Both the position numbers and the translations under genes were made by a program. This document shows positions 9,213-18,414 of a stretch of 64,000 nucleotides of DNA, piece after piece. Source of the stretch: Pseudomonadota bacterium (GTDB taxonomy: Bacteria > Pseudomonadota > Alphaproteobacteria > Azospirillales > Azospirillaceae); NCBI GenBank assembly GCA_023423695.1, contig JAFAFA010000079.1, positions 310,001 to 374,000 of the forward strand, written 5' to 3'. Under the pieces are notes generated by a model, which was given only the letters and a program-made list of their open reading frames with translations, was not told the origin of the DNA and ran no database searches. The stretch's first letter is position 1; every line of letters begins with the position of its first letter.

Positions 9213-10961
9213 ATGACGATGCACCTGGCACAGGACACTGCAGGACGCTCAACCACCGTGATCGGGCCGGTCGTGAACCCGGTTGCCGGTCCGCTCGGGC
9301 CACGTCGACCTCAGTCCAGCCACGACCGGGACCGTTTCGTCGGCTTCGCCTTCGCCGCCGCCGATCTGCTGATCGAAACGGATGCACAGGGCAACATCCT
9401 GTTTTCCGCCGGCGCCCGCTGCCGCCTGACCAAAGGCGAGGTCGGTGGGCTTGTGGGCAGCAACCTGATGGAGGTGGTGGCCCCCGGCGACCGCAAGTAT
9501 GTCCATGTCCTGTTCGATCGCATCCGGGACAAGGCGCGGATCAAGCCGTCGCGCGTTCTGTTCCAGGCCTTCGACGGGCAGCAGTTCCCGGCCCTCCTGG
9601 GCGGCTGTCGGCTCGATTCCTGTCCGGGGTCGCTGTTCCTGACCATTCTGCTGAACGTGCCGCCGCGCACCGGCTCCGTCGGACCTGCGGTGCAGGGCGA
9701 GTTGCTCGACCAGACCGGCTTTTCCGGCATCCTTGAGGCGCGGCTCCTCGCAGCCCGCGAGAAGGGGATGGACCAGGGGCTGACGCTGCTGCTGGTCGAA
9801 GGACTGCAGGCGATGGTCGACGCCATGCCGGAAGGGGCGGCGGCCGAGGTGCGCGACGGCATCGACGCCTATCTGCGCGGCATCTCCGCCGATGGGGACA
9901 GCGCGGGCCAGTTGGGCGGCGACCGCTACGGCATCGTCCATTCCACGGACATCGATGGGCAAGAGGTGCAGGTCCACATCGCCCGGATCATCGAGGCGGC
10001 GGGCGGCGCCCTGCCCGGCGGCATCCGGTCCTGGACCCTGGACATGGCCGACGACCGGCTGGACCCCGCCGACGCCGCCCGCGCCCTGGTCTATACCGTG
10101 CAAGCCTTCGCCTCCGCCCAAGGCGGTGAGTTCACCATCTCCAGCCTGGAAGACGGCGCCAATCGCCTGATGGCGGGCGCGGTGGAGCGGATCGGACAGC
10201 TGCGCGCCACCATCGACAACCGCGATTTCATCGTCGTCTATCAGCCCATCGTCGACATCGCCACCGGTGCCGTCCACCATCTGGAGGCCCTGACCCGCGT
10301 GAAGGGGGCGAGTTCGCCGGCCGACTTCATCACCTTCGCCGAGGATGTCGGGCTGATCTACGATTTCGACCTGCTGCTGACCCAGACGGTGCTCGACACG
10401 CTGAAGGAATTCCGCAAGGAACCGAAGCTGCCGGATGTGGCGATCAACCTGTCGGCCAAGACGCTGATGAGTCCGATCTTCCTCAAGCAGTTCCAGTCGG
10501 TCGTCGCCCCCTATGGCGATCTGGCCGCGAAACTTCTGATCGAGGTGACCGAAACCGTGGTCGTCACCGACATCGCCAAGCTGAACGACGTGCTGCAGAA
10601 GCTGCGCGAGGTCGGGTTCCGCATCTGCCTGGACGATGTCGGAGCGGGATCGACCAGCTTCCAGTCGCTCTACGGCATCCAGGCCGACTATGCCAAGATC
10701 GACGGCACGTTCGTCCGCGGCGCGGTCAACAGCCCGCGCGACATGGCGATGCTGCGCTCCATGGTGGATGTCTGCCGCCAATTGGGGCTGGAACTGATCG
10801 GCGAGCAGGTGGAAGAACCGGTGCACGCAGACCTGCTGACCGACTTCGGCGTGTCGCTGGCGCAGGGATTTCTGTTCGGCCGGCCATCGCGCGACTTCGC
10901 CTATTTCGCCAAGGATTGGTCGAAGGTGCGCAGCGGCGGAAAGGTGTTGCTGAAGGGGTGA
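9213..10961 (+). CDS. EAL-domain protein, putative c-di-GMP phosphodiesterase with PAS-like N-terminus
   Basis: From the ATG at 9213 the protein is 582 residues. A PAS-like segment (about residues 30-130) precedes a middle region of unclear fold and a C-terminal EAL domain (about 330-570). Catalytic features visible are EAL in HHLEALTRVKG (Glu358), Asn in AINLSA, EVTE, DDVGAG, YAKIDG and AQGFLFGRP. DDVGAG replaces the usual DDFGTG and GEQVEE the usual AEGVET, so activity is likely but not certain. No transmembrane segment is seen, so it appears cytoplasmic. A TTG at 9117 would extend it, with no family support. Confidence 0.82.
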   Translation: MTMHLAQDTAGRSTTVIGPVVNPVAGPLGPRRPQSSHDRDRFVGFAFAAADLLIETDAQGNILFSAGARCRLTKGEVGGLVGSNLMEVVAPGDRKYVHVLFDRIRDKARIKPSRVLFQAFDGQQFPALLGGCRLDSCPGSLFLTILLNVPPRTGSVGPAVQGELLDQTGFSGILEARLLAAREKGMDQGLTLLLVEGLQAMVDAMPEGAAAEVRDGIDAYLRGISADGDSAGQLGGDRYGIVHSTDIDGQEVQVHIARIIEAAGGALPGGIRSWTLDMADDRLDPADAARALVYTVQAFASAQGGEFTISSLEDGANRLMAGAVERIGQLRATIDNRDFIVVYQPIVDIATGAVHHLEALTRVKGASSPADFITFAEDVGLIYDFDLLLTQTVLDTLKEFRKEPKLPDVAINLSAKTLMSPIFLKQFQSVVAPYGDLAAKLLIEVTETVVVTDIAKLNDVLQKLREVGFRICLDDVGAGSTSFQSLYGIQADYAKIDGTFVRGAVNSPRDMAMLRSMVDVCRQLGLELIGEQVEEPVHADLLTDFGVSLAQGFLFGRPSRDFAYFAKDWSKVRSGGKVLLKG

Positions 10962-10985
10962 GCCTGCGGGATTGCCGGCGCCGTC

Positions 10986-11204
10986 TCAGGCCAGGGCCGG
11001 GGAGCGGCCGAAGCGGCCGAACACGCCCATTTCCTCGATGCTGTGGGCCTGTTCGAGCCGATGGCGGGCCGCATTCAGAAGTTCCCGGTTGCGCGCCAGC
11101 GTATCGTGGCCGGCATAGCCGTCGCGGAGGTGCACGCGGTTCAGCAGTGCCTCCGCCTGGTCGAGCGCTTCCATAATGGTCACTGCGGTATTGGTGTCCA
11201 TCAT
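10986..11204 (-). CDS. Small hypothetical protein, helical
   Basis: This 72-residue protein is mostly amphipathic helix (IMEALDQAEALLNRVHLRDG, then RELLNAARHRLEQAHSIEE). I do not recognise a family. A purine-rich GAGA stretch lies upstream of the ATG. It lies alone, convergent with the EAL gene (24-base gap) and downstream of the DUF599 gene on the same strand. Composition and codon use look coding. Confidence 0.55.
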   Translation of the reverse strand: MMDTNTAVTIMEALDQAEALLNRVHLRDGYAGHDTLARNRELLNAARHRLEQAHSIEEMGVFGRFGRSPALA

Positions 11205-11338
11205 CGTTCTCTTGTTCTCTGCGCCGCGCCGACACCCTGTCGCACGATCCTCGATGCACCGACCTTAGCCGCCACAACTCGCCGCCAGGTAGAGGATATT
11301 TGGTCGCATGCACAAGATAACGTGTGGTATTTTATTTT

Positions 11339-12061
11339 TTATTTCGCTTTGCTTGACTCGTTTCTCTCCAACCATTGGGTCTGTACGCGAATGACCTTCT
11401 CCGTGGCGGAAAAGGCCTGACGGCGGGTGAGAACGAAAACGACGCCGCTCGACGCGGCGATCAGCGGAATGGGGCCGATGATCCAGACCAGGGCCGCCAG
11501 CGCGAAGTAATAGGCGCGGATACCGCCGTTCAGCGCGACGATGGCCAGGGTCAGCGCCTCGCTGATGGTCTGGGCGATCTCCCGGCGGTCCTGCGGCGGC
11601 AGCGGCGGCATGGGCGCCGATCCGATCAGGGCGCAACAGTAGTTGTACTGGCGCAGCGCCCAGGTAAACTTGAAGAAGCCGAAGGTGAAGATCACCACCA
11701 TCAGCAGCATCTTGATCTCGAACATCTGATGCGAGGTCGGAGCGGCGAAGGACAGGTCCGATATGACCTGCTGCGCCCGTTCCGCCGCGCCGAAGGAACC
11801 GATCAGCCCGGCCAGCACCAGCATGTTGGTGGAGGCGAAGAAGGTGCAGCTGTGCATGGTGTGGCCGAACAGCTGCGCATCCATGATGCGGTTGTCGCGC
11901 TCCAGCATCCGCTCGATCCAGTGGCGGCGCACGATCTTCAGATGCTGGTTCACCACGTTGCGGCCGGACAGCAGATGATCCTGGATGACGGTGAAGCCGA
12001 CCCAGGAGCCGACGAACCAGACGAAGGCGATGATGTCGAGCGTGGAGGCATCGGGCGGCAT
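11339..12061 (-). CDS. DUF599 integral membrane protein
   Basis: This 240-residue protein has about four hydrophobic segments: residues 8-25, 80-97, 116-136 and 185-212. The N-terminal IIAFVWFVGSWVGFTVIQD, MLERDNRIMDAQLFGHTM and LNGGIRAYYFALAALVWIIGP match the DUF599 family of inner-membrane proteins with unknown function. The RIMDAQL block after the first helix is the most conserved part. Its 3' end lies beside an AT-rich tract at 11325-11345, unusual for this DNA. Confidence 0.8.
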   Translation of the reverse strand: MPPDASTLDIIAFVWFVGSWVGFTVIQDHLLSGRNVVNQHLKIVRRHWIERMLERDNRIMDAQLFGHTMHSCTFFASTNMLVLAGLIGSFGAAERAQQVISDLSFAAPTSHQMFEIKMLLMVVIFTFGFFKFTWALRQYNYCCALIGSAPMPPLPPQDRREIAQTISEALTLAIVALNGGIRAYYFALAALVWIIGPIPLIAASSGVVFVLTRRQAFSATEKVIRVQTQWLERNESSKAK

Positions 12062-12158
12062 GATGGCGGCATCGCGTCAGGTGGCGGAAAACCCGCACCG
12101 TGTACGCCCGCCGCGCGCGGGTGTCCATTGGAGGATGCTGGGGATCATGTCGCCCGCG

Positions 12159-12380
12159 TCATCCCTCCCCCGGCCCGCGTCCCTGCACCGCTTTCAGCAC
12201 ATGGACGCGGATGGCGCTGGACAGGTTGCCGGTGCGCGTCTGGTCGATTTCCTCGATCAGGGCATTCACCGAAAGGCCGCGCGCCTGCGCCACCGACTTC
12301 AGGGCGTCCCAGAACTCTTCTTCAAGGGAAACGCTGGTGGGATGGCCGGCAATCAGGACCGAACGCTTCTTCATGGTCAC
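12159..12380 (-). CDS. Ribbon-helix-helix domain protein
   Basis: This 73-residue protein has the pattern of the RHH_4 family common in Alphaproteobacteria: RSVLIAGHPTSVSLEEEFWDALKSVA, then RGLSVNALIEEID. The RSVLIAGHPTSVSLE part would be the DNA-binding beta strand and the rest the two helices. No target is known. The ATG at 12380 and a second one at 12374 are both possible. It lies downstream of fumC on the same strand, with a palindrome between them. Confidence 0.78.
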   Translation of the reverse strand: MTMKKRSVLIAGHPTSVSLEEEFWDALKSVAQARGLSVNALIEEIDQTRTGNLSSAIRVHVLKAVQGRGPGEG

Positions 12381-12401
12381 GCACGCATCGGTTTGCAGGA
12401 T

Positions 12402-12446
12402 GGGGGTGGTCAGAGGAAGGCCGGAACGGCCGGGATGGACACCCCC
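12402..12446. repeat. Nested inverted repeat between fumC and the RHH gene
   Basis: GGGGGTG (12402-12408) pairs with CACCCCC (12440-12446), enclosing an inner GGCCG/CGGCC hairpin. The element begins about 15 bases after the fumC stop as read on the minus strand. The CCCCCACCCTAACCCC run that overlaps it is shared with the intergenic palindromes at 18415 and 49921, so it may be a diverged member of that family and may end the fumC transcript. Confidence 0.45.
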
Positions 12447-12461
12447 ACCCTAACCCCAAGC

Positions 12462-13853
12462 TTAGCCGGGACCAACCATCCGTTCGGGGCGAACCCATTG
12501 ATCGAATTGCTCATCCGTCAGGAGTCCGAGTTCGCGTCCGGCCTCCTTTAGGCTTGTCCCTTCCTTGTGGGCCTTCTTGGCGATCTTGGCTGCGGCGTCA
12601 TAGCCGATGTGCGGGTTCAGCGCCGTCACCAGCATCAGGCTATCGGACACCAGCTTGGCGATGCGGTCGCGGTTGGCTTCGATCCCGACGACGCAGTTGT
12701 CGGTGAAGCTCGTCGCCGCGTCGGTCAGCAGGCGGATCGATTGCAGGACGTTGTAGGCGATCACCGGCTTGAACACGTTCAGCTCGAAATGGCCGGTGGC
12801 GCCGGCCACGGTGACGGTGGTGTGGTTGCCCATCACCTGGGCGCAGACCATGGTCATCGCCTCCGATTGGGTCGGGTTGACCTTGCCGGGCATGATGGAG
12901 GAGCCGGGCTCGTTCTCCGGCAAAGACAGTTCGCCGATGCCCGACCGCGGGCCGGAGCCAAGCAGCCGGATGTCGTTGGCTATCTTCATCAGAGACACCG
13001 CCAGCGTGTTCAGGTGTCCGTGAACGTCGACCAGCGAGTCATGGGTCGCCAGCGCCTCGAACTTGTTTTCCGCCGTGACGAAGGGAAGGCCGGTGAAGGC
13101 CGCGACCTCCTCCGCGAAGGATTCGGCGAAGCCCGGCTTGGCATTCAGCCCGGTGCCGACCGCCGTACCGCCCTGGGCCAGCCGGTAGAGCTGCGGCAAC
13201 GCCCCCTTCACCCGGCCGATGCCGTAGGACACCTGCGCCGCATAGCCGGAGAATTCCTGCCCCAGCGTCAGGGGCGTCGCGTCCTGCAGATGGGTGCGGC
13301 CGATCTTGACGATGTCCTGGAAGGCGTCGGCCTTGGCGTCGAGCGCCGTGCGGAGATGCTCCAGCGCCGGGATCAGGCTGCGGACGATCTCGTCGGCCGC
13401 CGCGATGTGCATGGCGGTGGGAAAGCTGTCGTTCGACGACTGTCCCATGTTGACGTGGTCGTTGGGGTGGATCGGCGCCTTCGACCCCATGGTACCGCCC
13501 AGCTGCTCGATGGCGCGGTTGGCGATCACCTCATTGGCGTTCATGTTGGTCTGGGTGCCGGAGCCCGTCTGCCAGACCACCAGCGGGAAGTGATCGGCCA
13601 GCCGACCGTCGATCACCTCGTCGGCCGCAGCCATGATGGCTGCCCCCAGCTTAGGGTCGAGAACGCCCAGCTTCATGTTCGCCGCCGCGGCGGCACGCTT
13701 CTGGATGCCCAGCGCGCGAACCAGCGGGGGCGGCATGCGCTCCCCGCCGATGCGGAAATTCTGGAGGGAACGCTGGGTCTGCGCGCCCCAGTAACGGTCG
13801 GCCGGAACTTCTATGGGGCCGAAGCTGTCGGTCTCGGTGCGGACGCCGCTCAT
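12462..13853 (-). CDS. fumC: Class II fumarate hydratase FumC
   Basis: FumC reversibly hydrates fumarate to malate in the TCA cycle without an iron-sulphur cluster. This 463-residue protein has the full family length. Visible motifs include [14 protein letters not shown], the [14 protein letters not shown] block, [16 protein letters not shown] and the superfamily signature [15 protein letters not shown]. The ATG at 13853 starts directly with the conserved RTETDSFG segment. It is transcribed alone; a possible hairpin terminator lies at 12402-12446. Confidence 0.96.
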   Translation of the reverse strand: MSGVRTETDSFGPIEVPADRYWGAQTQRSLQNFRIGGERMPPPLVRALGIQKRAAAAANMKLGVLDPKLGAAIMAAADEVIDGRLADHFPLVVWQTGSGTQTNMNANEVIANRAIEQLGGTMGSKAPIHPNDHVNMGQSSNDSFPTAMHIAAADEIVRSLIPALEHLRTALDAKADAFQDIVKIGRTHLQDATPLTLGQEFSGYAAQVSYGIGRVKGALPQLYRLAQGGTAVGTGLNAKPGFAESFAEEVAAFTGLPFVTAENKFEALATHDSLVDVHGHLNTLAVSLMKIANDIRLLGSGPRSGIGELSLPENEPGSSIMPGKVNPTQSEAMTMVCAQVMGNHTTVTVAGATGHFELNVFKPVIAYNVLQSIRLLTDAATSFTDNCVVGIEANRDRIAKLVSDSLMLVTALNPHIGYDAAAKIAKKAHKEGTSLKEAGRELGLLTDEQFDQWVRPERMVGPG

Positions 13854-14113
13854 GGCTGGACCTCTCCTGATCGCCGCTTTTGGTCACGGGTGGGACGGGT
13901 TGCAATTGCCGCCGCCCCGCCTGATCTTTGAGGCGATGGCCCTGTCGGCAAGGGGATGCCAGGGACATAGCAAGCATGAGCGTGAGCGACTCGGCAGAAA
14001 TCCTCGCTCTTTCCCCGAATTTGTTCTTGTTGCGTTCGCGTTTCTTCCGTACGCTTTCCTGGTGAACCGAGGGGCCGGTGTGAAACCGGCCTTCAAAGCG
14101 ATTGGGGGACGGA

Positions 14114-14362
14114 ATGGACGACCTTGCACCGGACCATGTCCGCGCGTTCATTGCCCGGACGCGCGTTGCGGAGATGAAGAGCCGCGGCTGGCGCGTCCTC
14201 GGCCCGGGGGAGGAAGGTTCCATCCTGATGGAAGGACCGATGCTCGCCAGCCGGACGGCGGTGCTCGACACGCCGATCGGCGGATTGTTCGACGATCTTG
14301 TCGCCCGTGCGCTGGAGCGCGCCGACGCCCGCGACCGCATGGATGCCCGGCGCGCCGCCTGA
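14114..14362 (+). CDS. Small hypothetical protein
   Basis: This 82-residue, acidic and Arg-rich protein starts at an ATG preceded by GGGGGA at 14104-14109. It has two short helical blocks (DHVRAFIARTRVAEMKSRG and GLFDDLVARALERAD) with a beta-like stretch between. I do not recognise a family. Base composition and third-position GC look coding. It is followed by the structured non-coding stretch at 14363-14859. Confidence 0.55.
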   Translation: MDDLAPDHVRAFIARTRVAEMKSRGWRVLGPGEEGSILMEGPMLASRTAVLDTPIGGLFDDLVARALERADARDRMDARRAA

Positions 14363-14420
14363 GGCCGGTCGTTTCCCGGCAGCAGCACTTCCGCAAGGAA
14401 AAGGCCTGCTTACCTATTGA

Positions 14421-14456
14421 TCCGACTGCGGAATATCGGACTTGTCCGCAGTCGGA
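14421..14456. repeat. Perfect 12-bp inverted repeat
   Basis: TCCGACTGCGGA (14421-14432) and TCCGCAGTCGGA (14445-14456) are exact reverse complements separated by 12 bases. It lies 58 bases after the 82-residue gene. There is no T-tract. Possible readings are a terminator stem, a dimeric regulator site or the stem of a structured RNA. Confidence 0.6.
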
Positions 14457-14709
14457 CAATGGCGTTCACAGCCGGACCACAGCCTTCCAATGATGCCGAC
14501 GCCGGCAGAAGCTTCAACATTTTCAGCGGTTTGTACCTAACCCAATGGGTTGCGAAGAATGCACCCTTTGGTAGTTTCTCCCACCAATTCCCCGGGCGCT
14601 CTGAGAAACCGGACATAGCGTTGCGTGTTGTCATGGAACACGGCACGCGCCGGGACATCCGACAGGGATCGAAAGCAGCAGGTTTCGGGGCCGTGGCCTA
14701 AGCCTTGGA

Positions 14710-14759
14710 GGTACTTCATTGGGATGGTCATAGAACCATTACCAAAGATCGGAAGTACC
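14710..14759 (+). ncRNA. Candidate structured RNA element (nested hairpin)
   Basis: GGTACTTC (14710-14717) pairs with GAAGTACC (14752-14759), enclosing a second hairpin ATGGT (14724-14728)/ACCAT (14735-14739) with a 6-base loop. A further hairpin, CCCGATGG/CCATCGGG at 14809-14834, lies between this and the ribosome-binding site of the next gene. This is a visual fold only; I do not recognise an RNA family. Confidence 0.3.
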
Positions 14760-14859
14760 CCTGAAGATACGACCTGCTGCATAGCCCTGTTAGGAAGTCC
14801 TTAACCGGCCCGATGGCTTGATAAGTCCATCGGGAACGCTCAGGCCAAGGGAGATTTAC

Positions 14860-15075
14860 ATGATCGGCGCCGTCAACTCGAAGAAGATCAACGCGTCCTC
14901 TGCGGCTCACATCGCGCTTCTCGACCAGTTCATTCGGTTGACCCAAGACACCATCGTCGAACAGGACGATGCGTTCGTCCGCGACAGTCTTGTCGATCTT
15001 CTGTCCAACCTGCGCAATGAACGCGCCGACTATGCCGAGATCATCGGCGCGTCCGCCCTGAACCGCGCCGCCTGA
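14860..15075 (+). CDS. Small hypothetical protein
   Basis: This 71-residue protein starts at an ATG with a strong AAGGGAG ribosome-binding site at 14847-14853. It is largely helical (AHIALLDQFIRLTQDTIVEQ, then DDAFVRDSLVDLLSNLRNER) with an acidic centre. I do not recognise the family. The strong translation signal and the structured leader upstream suggest a real, possibly well-expressed gene. It is convergent with the GNAT gene. Confidence 0.6.
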   Translation: MIGAVNSKKINASSAAHIALLDQFIRLTQDTIVEQDDAFVRDSLVDLLSNLRNERADYAEIIGASALNRAA

Positions 15076-15112
15076 TCCCGGTCATTCCGGACGGCCCCTC
15101 CCGTCCGGACGG

Positions 15113-15607
15113 TCAGACCTCAGCGTCCCCTTCTGCCGCCAGCGCCGAAAGCGCGTCGCCGGTCAGCCGGTAGGGAAGCCATTCCTTCATCTGGCGGAAG
15201 CCCACCCGGTCGTAGAATCCACGCGCCGGGTTCCAGTCCAGGACACTCAGATCCACACGACGGTAGCCGCGCTCCACCGCGCGTTGGGCCACCGCGGCCA
15301 ACAGCTTGCGGCCGACGCCGTAGCGGCGGGCATCCGGCGTGACGTAGAGGTCCTCGACATACAGGCCGGGGCGCCCTTCCCAGGTGGAGAAATTCCGGAA
15401 GGTCAGGGCGAACCCGACCGGCGCACCGTCCAATTCGGCGATCAGCGCCTCGAACACCGGCTGTTCTCCCCAGCCGTCCCGGCGGAAATCCTCCTCCGTG
15501 GCCTTGACCGCGTCACCCTCGCGCTCGAACTCGGCCAGTTCACGGACGAACCGCAGGATGGTGGCGCAATCGGCTTCGACGGCGGAGCGGATGGTGACGG
15601 TCGGCAT
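15113..15607 (-). CDS. GNAT family N-acetyltransferase
   Basis: From the ATG at 15607 this is 164 residues, starting with the typical strand VTIRSAVEADCATILRFVREL. The acetyl-CoA loop is VTPDARRYGVGRKLLAAV (about residues 99-116), and DWNPARGFYDRVGFRQM is the usual C-terminal Asn/Tyr region. It resembles the thialysine/diamine (SSAT-like) branch, which often shows EDLYV before the CoA loop, but the substrate is not certain. The frame is open up to 15682; the later start is chosen because similarity begins there and a GGGGAA site precedes it. Confidence 0.85.
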   Translation of the reverse strand: MPTVTIRSAVEADCATILRFVRELAEFEREGDAVKATEEDFRRDGWGEQPVFEALIAELDGAPVGFALTFRNFSTWEGRPGLYVEDLYVTPDARRYGVGRKLLAAVAQRAVERGYRRVDLSVLDWNPARGFYDRVGFRQMKEWLPYRLTGDALSALAAEGDAEV

Positions 15608-15713
15608 CGGCGGCAGGTTCCCCGGTTGGGATGAAGAAAAGGAGCGGACCATAGCCCGCTCCCCGTCTTTCCGCATCCCCATAGCTGCGGCTCCTCCGCC
15701 GCGGCCGGGCAGA

Positions 15714-16781
15714 TCAATCGTCGCCGCCGCCCTTCAGGTCCAGGATGCTGCGCAGTTCCTGCACCCGCCGTTCGGCGCTGTGCTCGGCCAGCACCCGCTT
15801 GCGTGCCCGCCGCCCGAGATCGGTCAAGTGGTTGCGCGGCAGCATCATCGCCGTGGTCACGTCGTCGGTCTGGGCGGCGACAAGGATCTCCCGGCCGGGC
15901 TCGAAGAAGCTGTCCAGCCCCTCCCACTGGTCGGCGACGATGGCGGCACCGCAGGCAGCGGCGAGGAACAGCCTGTCGGACGGGCACCAGCCGATCCTGC
16001 GCTCGTCGTCGCGCGCCAGCGTCAGCGCAAGGCTGGCCGAAGCGAGAACGTCGGCATGCTCGGCCGGGTCGAGGTCCGGGAAGGTCAGGACGTTGGAGGA
16101 GCGCGGCACCCCATCCGGCAGGTCGGTGCCGACCAGCACGAAGCGCCGCCGGGTCAGCCGTTGCGCCGGATCGATGAAGAAGTTGCCCAATCCCTCGCGA
16201 ATGCCGTCGGGGCCGGCGACGATGCAGCAGAGGTCGCCCAGATATTCCCGCTTGAAATTGCCGGGCTTGTCCGCCTCCGGCACGATCCAGGGATAGAGCG
16301 GCGCTACCGCCTCCGCACCCGCCTTGGCCCGATAACGCTCCAGCGCCGGCCCACCACAGGAGGCAAGGACCATGTCGAAGCCGCCCAGCCCGTCCGCCGG
16401 CAGATGATCCACCGTCTCCCCCGCCTCCAGCGCCGTCAGGCTGACCGGAGCTTCCGGATCGTAGAGCGCGCGGCGCACGGCCTTGGAGTTGCGGACGAGA
16501 TTGGCCGCGGCGCGGGCATCCGGCCCGTGCGCCACCACCAGCGCCACGCCGGCATCGTCGGCCTGCGCCGCCGAGTCCACCGCCACGGCATCCCAGTCCG
16601 CGTAGGACAGCACGTCGCCGCCGGGGATGGTCCAGGGAGTCGCCGCGTCGGGACCGGCGCGTTCGACCGCGACCACGCGATGGCCGCGGATCGCCAGCGC
16701 CTGGATCAGCGCTCGCCAGCGCACCATGTGACCGCCGTCGGGGCGATACCCGTTGGTCAAGCCGAAGATCACGATTTTCAT
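15714..16781 (-). CDS. CgeB-like glycosyltransferase (GT-B fold)
   Basis: This 355-residue protein starts KIVIFGLTNGYRPDGGHMVRWRALI and resembles the CgeB/DUF3880-type glycosyltransferases: an N-terminal Rossmann half, a FDMVLASCGGPALERY segment in the middle, and a C-terminal glycosyl transferase family 1-like half with DERRIGWCPSDRLFLAAACGAAIVAD. The last block is the usual place for sugar-nucleotide binding. Substrate and product are unknown. It stands 106 bases upstream of the GNAT gene in the same direction. Confidence 0.72.
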   Translation of the reverse strand: MKIVIFGLTNGYRPDGGHMVRWRALIQALAIRGHRVVAVERAGPDAATPWTIPGGDVLSYADWDAVAVDSAAQADDAGVALVVAHGPDARAAANLVRNSKAVRRALYDPEAPVSLTALEAGETVDHLPADGLGGFDMVLASCGGPALERYRAKAGAEAVAPLYPWIVPEADKPGNFKREYLGDLCCIVAGPDGIREGLGNFFIDPAQRLTRRRFVLVGTDLPDGVPRSSNVLTFPDLDPAEHADVLASASLALTLARDDERRIGWCPSDRLFLAAACGAAIVADQWEGLDSFFEPGREILVAAQTDDVTTAMMLPRNHLTDLGRRARKRVLAEHSAERRVQELRSILDLKGGGDD

Positions 16782-17121
16782 GGCGTCGGCACCTTTGGCG
16801 TTCCGTGGCAGAAGGCGGCCCCTTCATCGAAGCGGCAGCTAGTCAACGCGGCTGATCGGTGCGGGTTCCGGCATGTGCCCCGGTACCGCTTCCCAACGCG
16901 AAAGCGGTTCCGAAGAACGAAGACCCGCCGGGCGAGGGCCGCGAAGCTGTGGGTACTGAAAGTGATATGGACCGCCCCGCCCCCCGTGCAAGCGCGTCGG
17001 CGAACCGGCAGCGATGCAAACGGCGGCATAGGCTGTCGCGATGGCGAATTGACGGTTGAGCGACGGAGCCGGGCGTCCTAGGGTCACGCTCCGCCTTTCC
17101 CTTCCGATCACGGTCGAGCGC
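16782..17121. other. 340-bp divergent intergenic region
   Basis: This region separates the minus-strand glycosyltransferase gene from the plus-strand transglycosylase gene, so it must hold two promoters. The only clear structure is a 7-bp inverted repeat ACCGCTT/AAGCGGT at 16885-16908 with a 10-base gap. I see no convincing -35/-10 pair and no coding frame. Confidence 0.45.
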
Positions 17122-18390
17122 ATGCGACTTCCGTTCCGTCATCCCGCCCGCCTCCTTCTCGCCACCCTGTTGATGGCCGGCTGCCAGAGCACCGGGGCAA
17201 CCGCGCCGGTCGCCACCGGAGCCTCGGCAACGCCCGCCGTCCAGGCGCAGGCCGCCGTCCAGCAATCCGTCTCCTTCGCCGAATGGCTGGCGGCACTGCG
17301 CGGCGAGGCGCTGTCGCAAGGCATCCGTCCGCAGACCTTCGACCGCGCCTTCCAGCGCGTGAAGCTGTCCGAGCGGGTCGTGGAACTCGATTCGTCCCAG
17401 CCCGAGTTCACCCGCCAAGTGTGGCAGTATCTGGACAGCGCCGTGAATGAAAAGCGCGTCCAGGACGGCCGGCGGAGGTTGCAGGAGCATGCGGCGTTGC
17501 TTTCCCGCATCACCCGCCGCACCGGCGTTCCGGGTGAAATCCTGGTTGCCTTCTGGGGCGTGGAATCCGACTTCGGCAAGTCGACCGGCAACTTCTCCGT
17601 CATCGACGCTCTGACGACGCTGGCCTTCGAGGGCCGCCGCGCCGCCTATTTCCGCTCGGAACTTCTGGCGGCGTTGCGCATCCTCGACTCCGGCGACATC
17701 GCGCCGGAGCGGATGACCGGCTCCTGGGCCGGCGCCATGGGCCAGACCCAGTTCATGCCCACCGTCTTCCTGCGCAACGCGGTCGACGAGGACGGCGACG
17801 GTCAACGCGACATCTGGGGCAGCATGCCGGACGTGCTGGCCTCCACCGCCAAATTCGTTCTCGCCAACGGCTGGAAGCAGGGCGAGCCTTGGGGCCAGGA
17901 AGTGAGGCTTCCGGACGGCTTCCCCTACGATCAGGCCGAGTTGAGCATCACCAAGCCGCTGTCGGAATGGCGCAGGCTGGGCGTGGTGCCATTGGACGGG
18001 ACGGGGTTGGCGGGCGACGCACCGGCGGCGATCCTGGTGCTGGCCGGCTATCGCGGCCCGGCCTTCCTGGTGCGCGACAATTTCCGCGCGATCATGCGCT
18101 ACAACCCGTCCACCAGTTATTCGCTGGCCGTCGCCCTGTTGGCCGACCGCATGACCGGCAAGCCCGGCGTTCAGGGTGGATGGCCGCGCGAGGAACAGGC
18201 GCTGAGCCGGGACGAGCGCATCGACCTGCAGCAGCGGCTGGCGTCGCTGGGCATGGAGCCGGGCGCAGCGGACGGCATCGTCGGAGCGAACACGCGCAAC
18301 GCGGTGCGCCGGTTCCAGGCGTCGGTCGGGGAGATCCCGGACGGCTTCGCGACCAAGGCGCTGCTGGAGCGGTTGCGGCAGCGGTCGTGA
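17122..18390 (+). CDS. Lytic murein transglycosylase, MltB/SLT_2 family, with peptidoglycan-binding domain
   Basis: This 422-residue lipoprotein starts with a hydrophobic signal ending LLMAGC, with Cys21 the expected lipidation site, so it should sit in the outer membrane. The SLT_2 catalytic domain (about residues 45-345) has FWGVESDFGKSTGNF with the likely catalytic Glu148, and GSWAGAMGQTQFMP. A PG_binding_1 domain (about 355-420; LQQRLASLGMEPGAADGIVG) is at the C-terminus. It should cleave peptidoglycan glycan strands to 1,6-anhydro ends. A palindrome follows at 18415. Confidence 0.92.
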   Translation: MRLPFRHPARLLLATLLMAGCQSTGATAPVATGASATPAVQAQAAVQQSVSFAEWLAALRGEALSQGIRPQTFDRAFQRVKLSERVVELDSSQPEFTRQVWQYLDSAVNEKRVQDGRRRLQEHAALLSRITRRTGVPGEILVAFWGVESDFGKSTGNFSVIDALTTLAFEGRRAAYFRSELLAALRILDSGDIAPERMTGSWAGAMGQTQFMPTVFLRNAVDEDGDGQRDIWGSMPDVLASTAKFVLANGWKQGEPWGQEVRLPDGFPYDQAELSITKPLSEWRRLGVVPLDGTGLAGDAPAAILVLAGYRGPAFLVRDNFRAIMRYNPSTSYSLAVALLADRMTGKPGVQGGWPREEQALSRDERIDLQQRLASLGMEPGAADGIVGANTRNAVRRFQASVGEIPDGFATKALLERLRQRS

Positions 18391-18414
18391 TGGGGGGGTG
18401 AGTTGGCAGGGTTA

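Larger units (their letters stand above)
14363..14859. other. 497-bp non-coding stretch with several inverted repeats
   Basis: No frame here looks coding; the short open frames on both strands lack the third-position GC of the neighbours, and the DNA is less GC-rich. It holds four inverted repeats: a perfect 12-bp pair at 14421-14456, the palindrome AACCCAATGGGTT near 14538-14550, a nested hairpin at 14710-14759, and an 8-bp hairpin at 14809-14834 just before the next gene. It may contain a small RNA, a long structured 5' leader, or a decayed element. Confidence 0.5.

Noticed and set aside
14417..14782. Two or three short open frames in the 14.4-14.8 kb gap
   Set aside because: No ribosome-binding site, no third-position GC bias like the neighbours, and overlapping inverted repeats; treated as non-coding.
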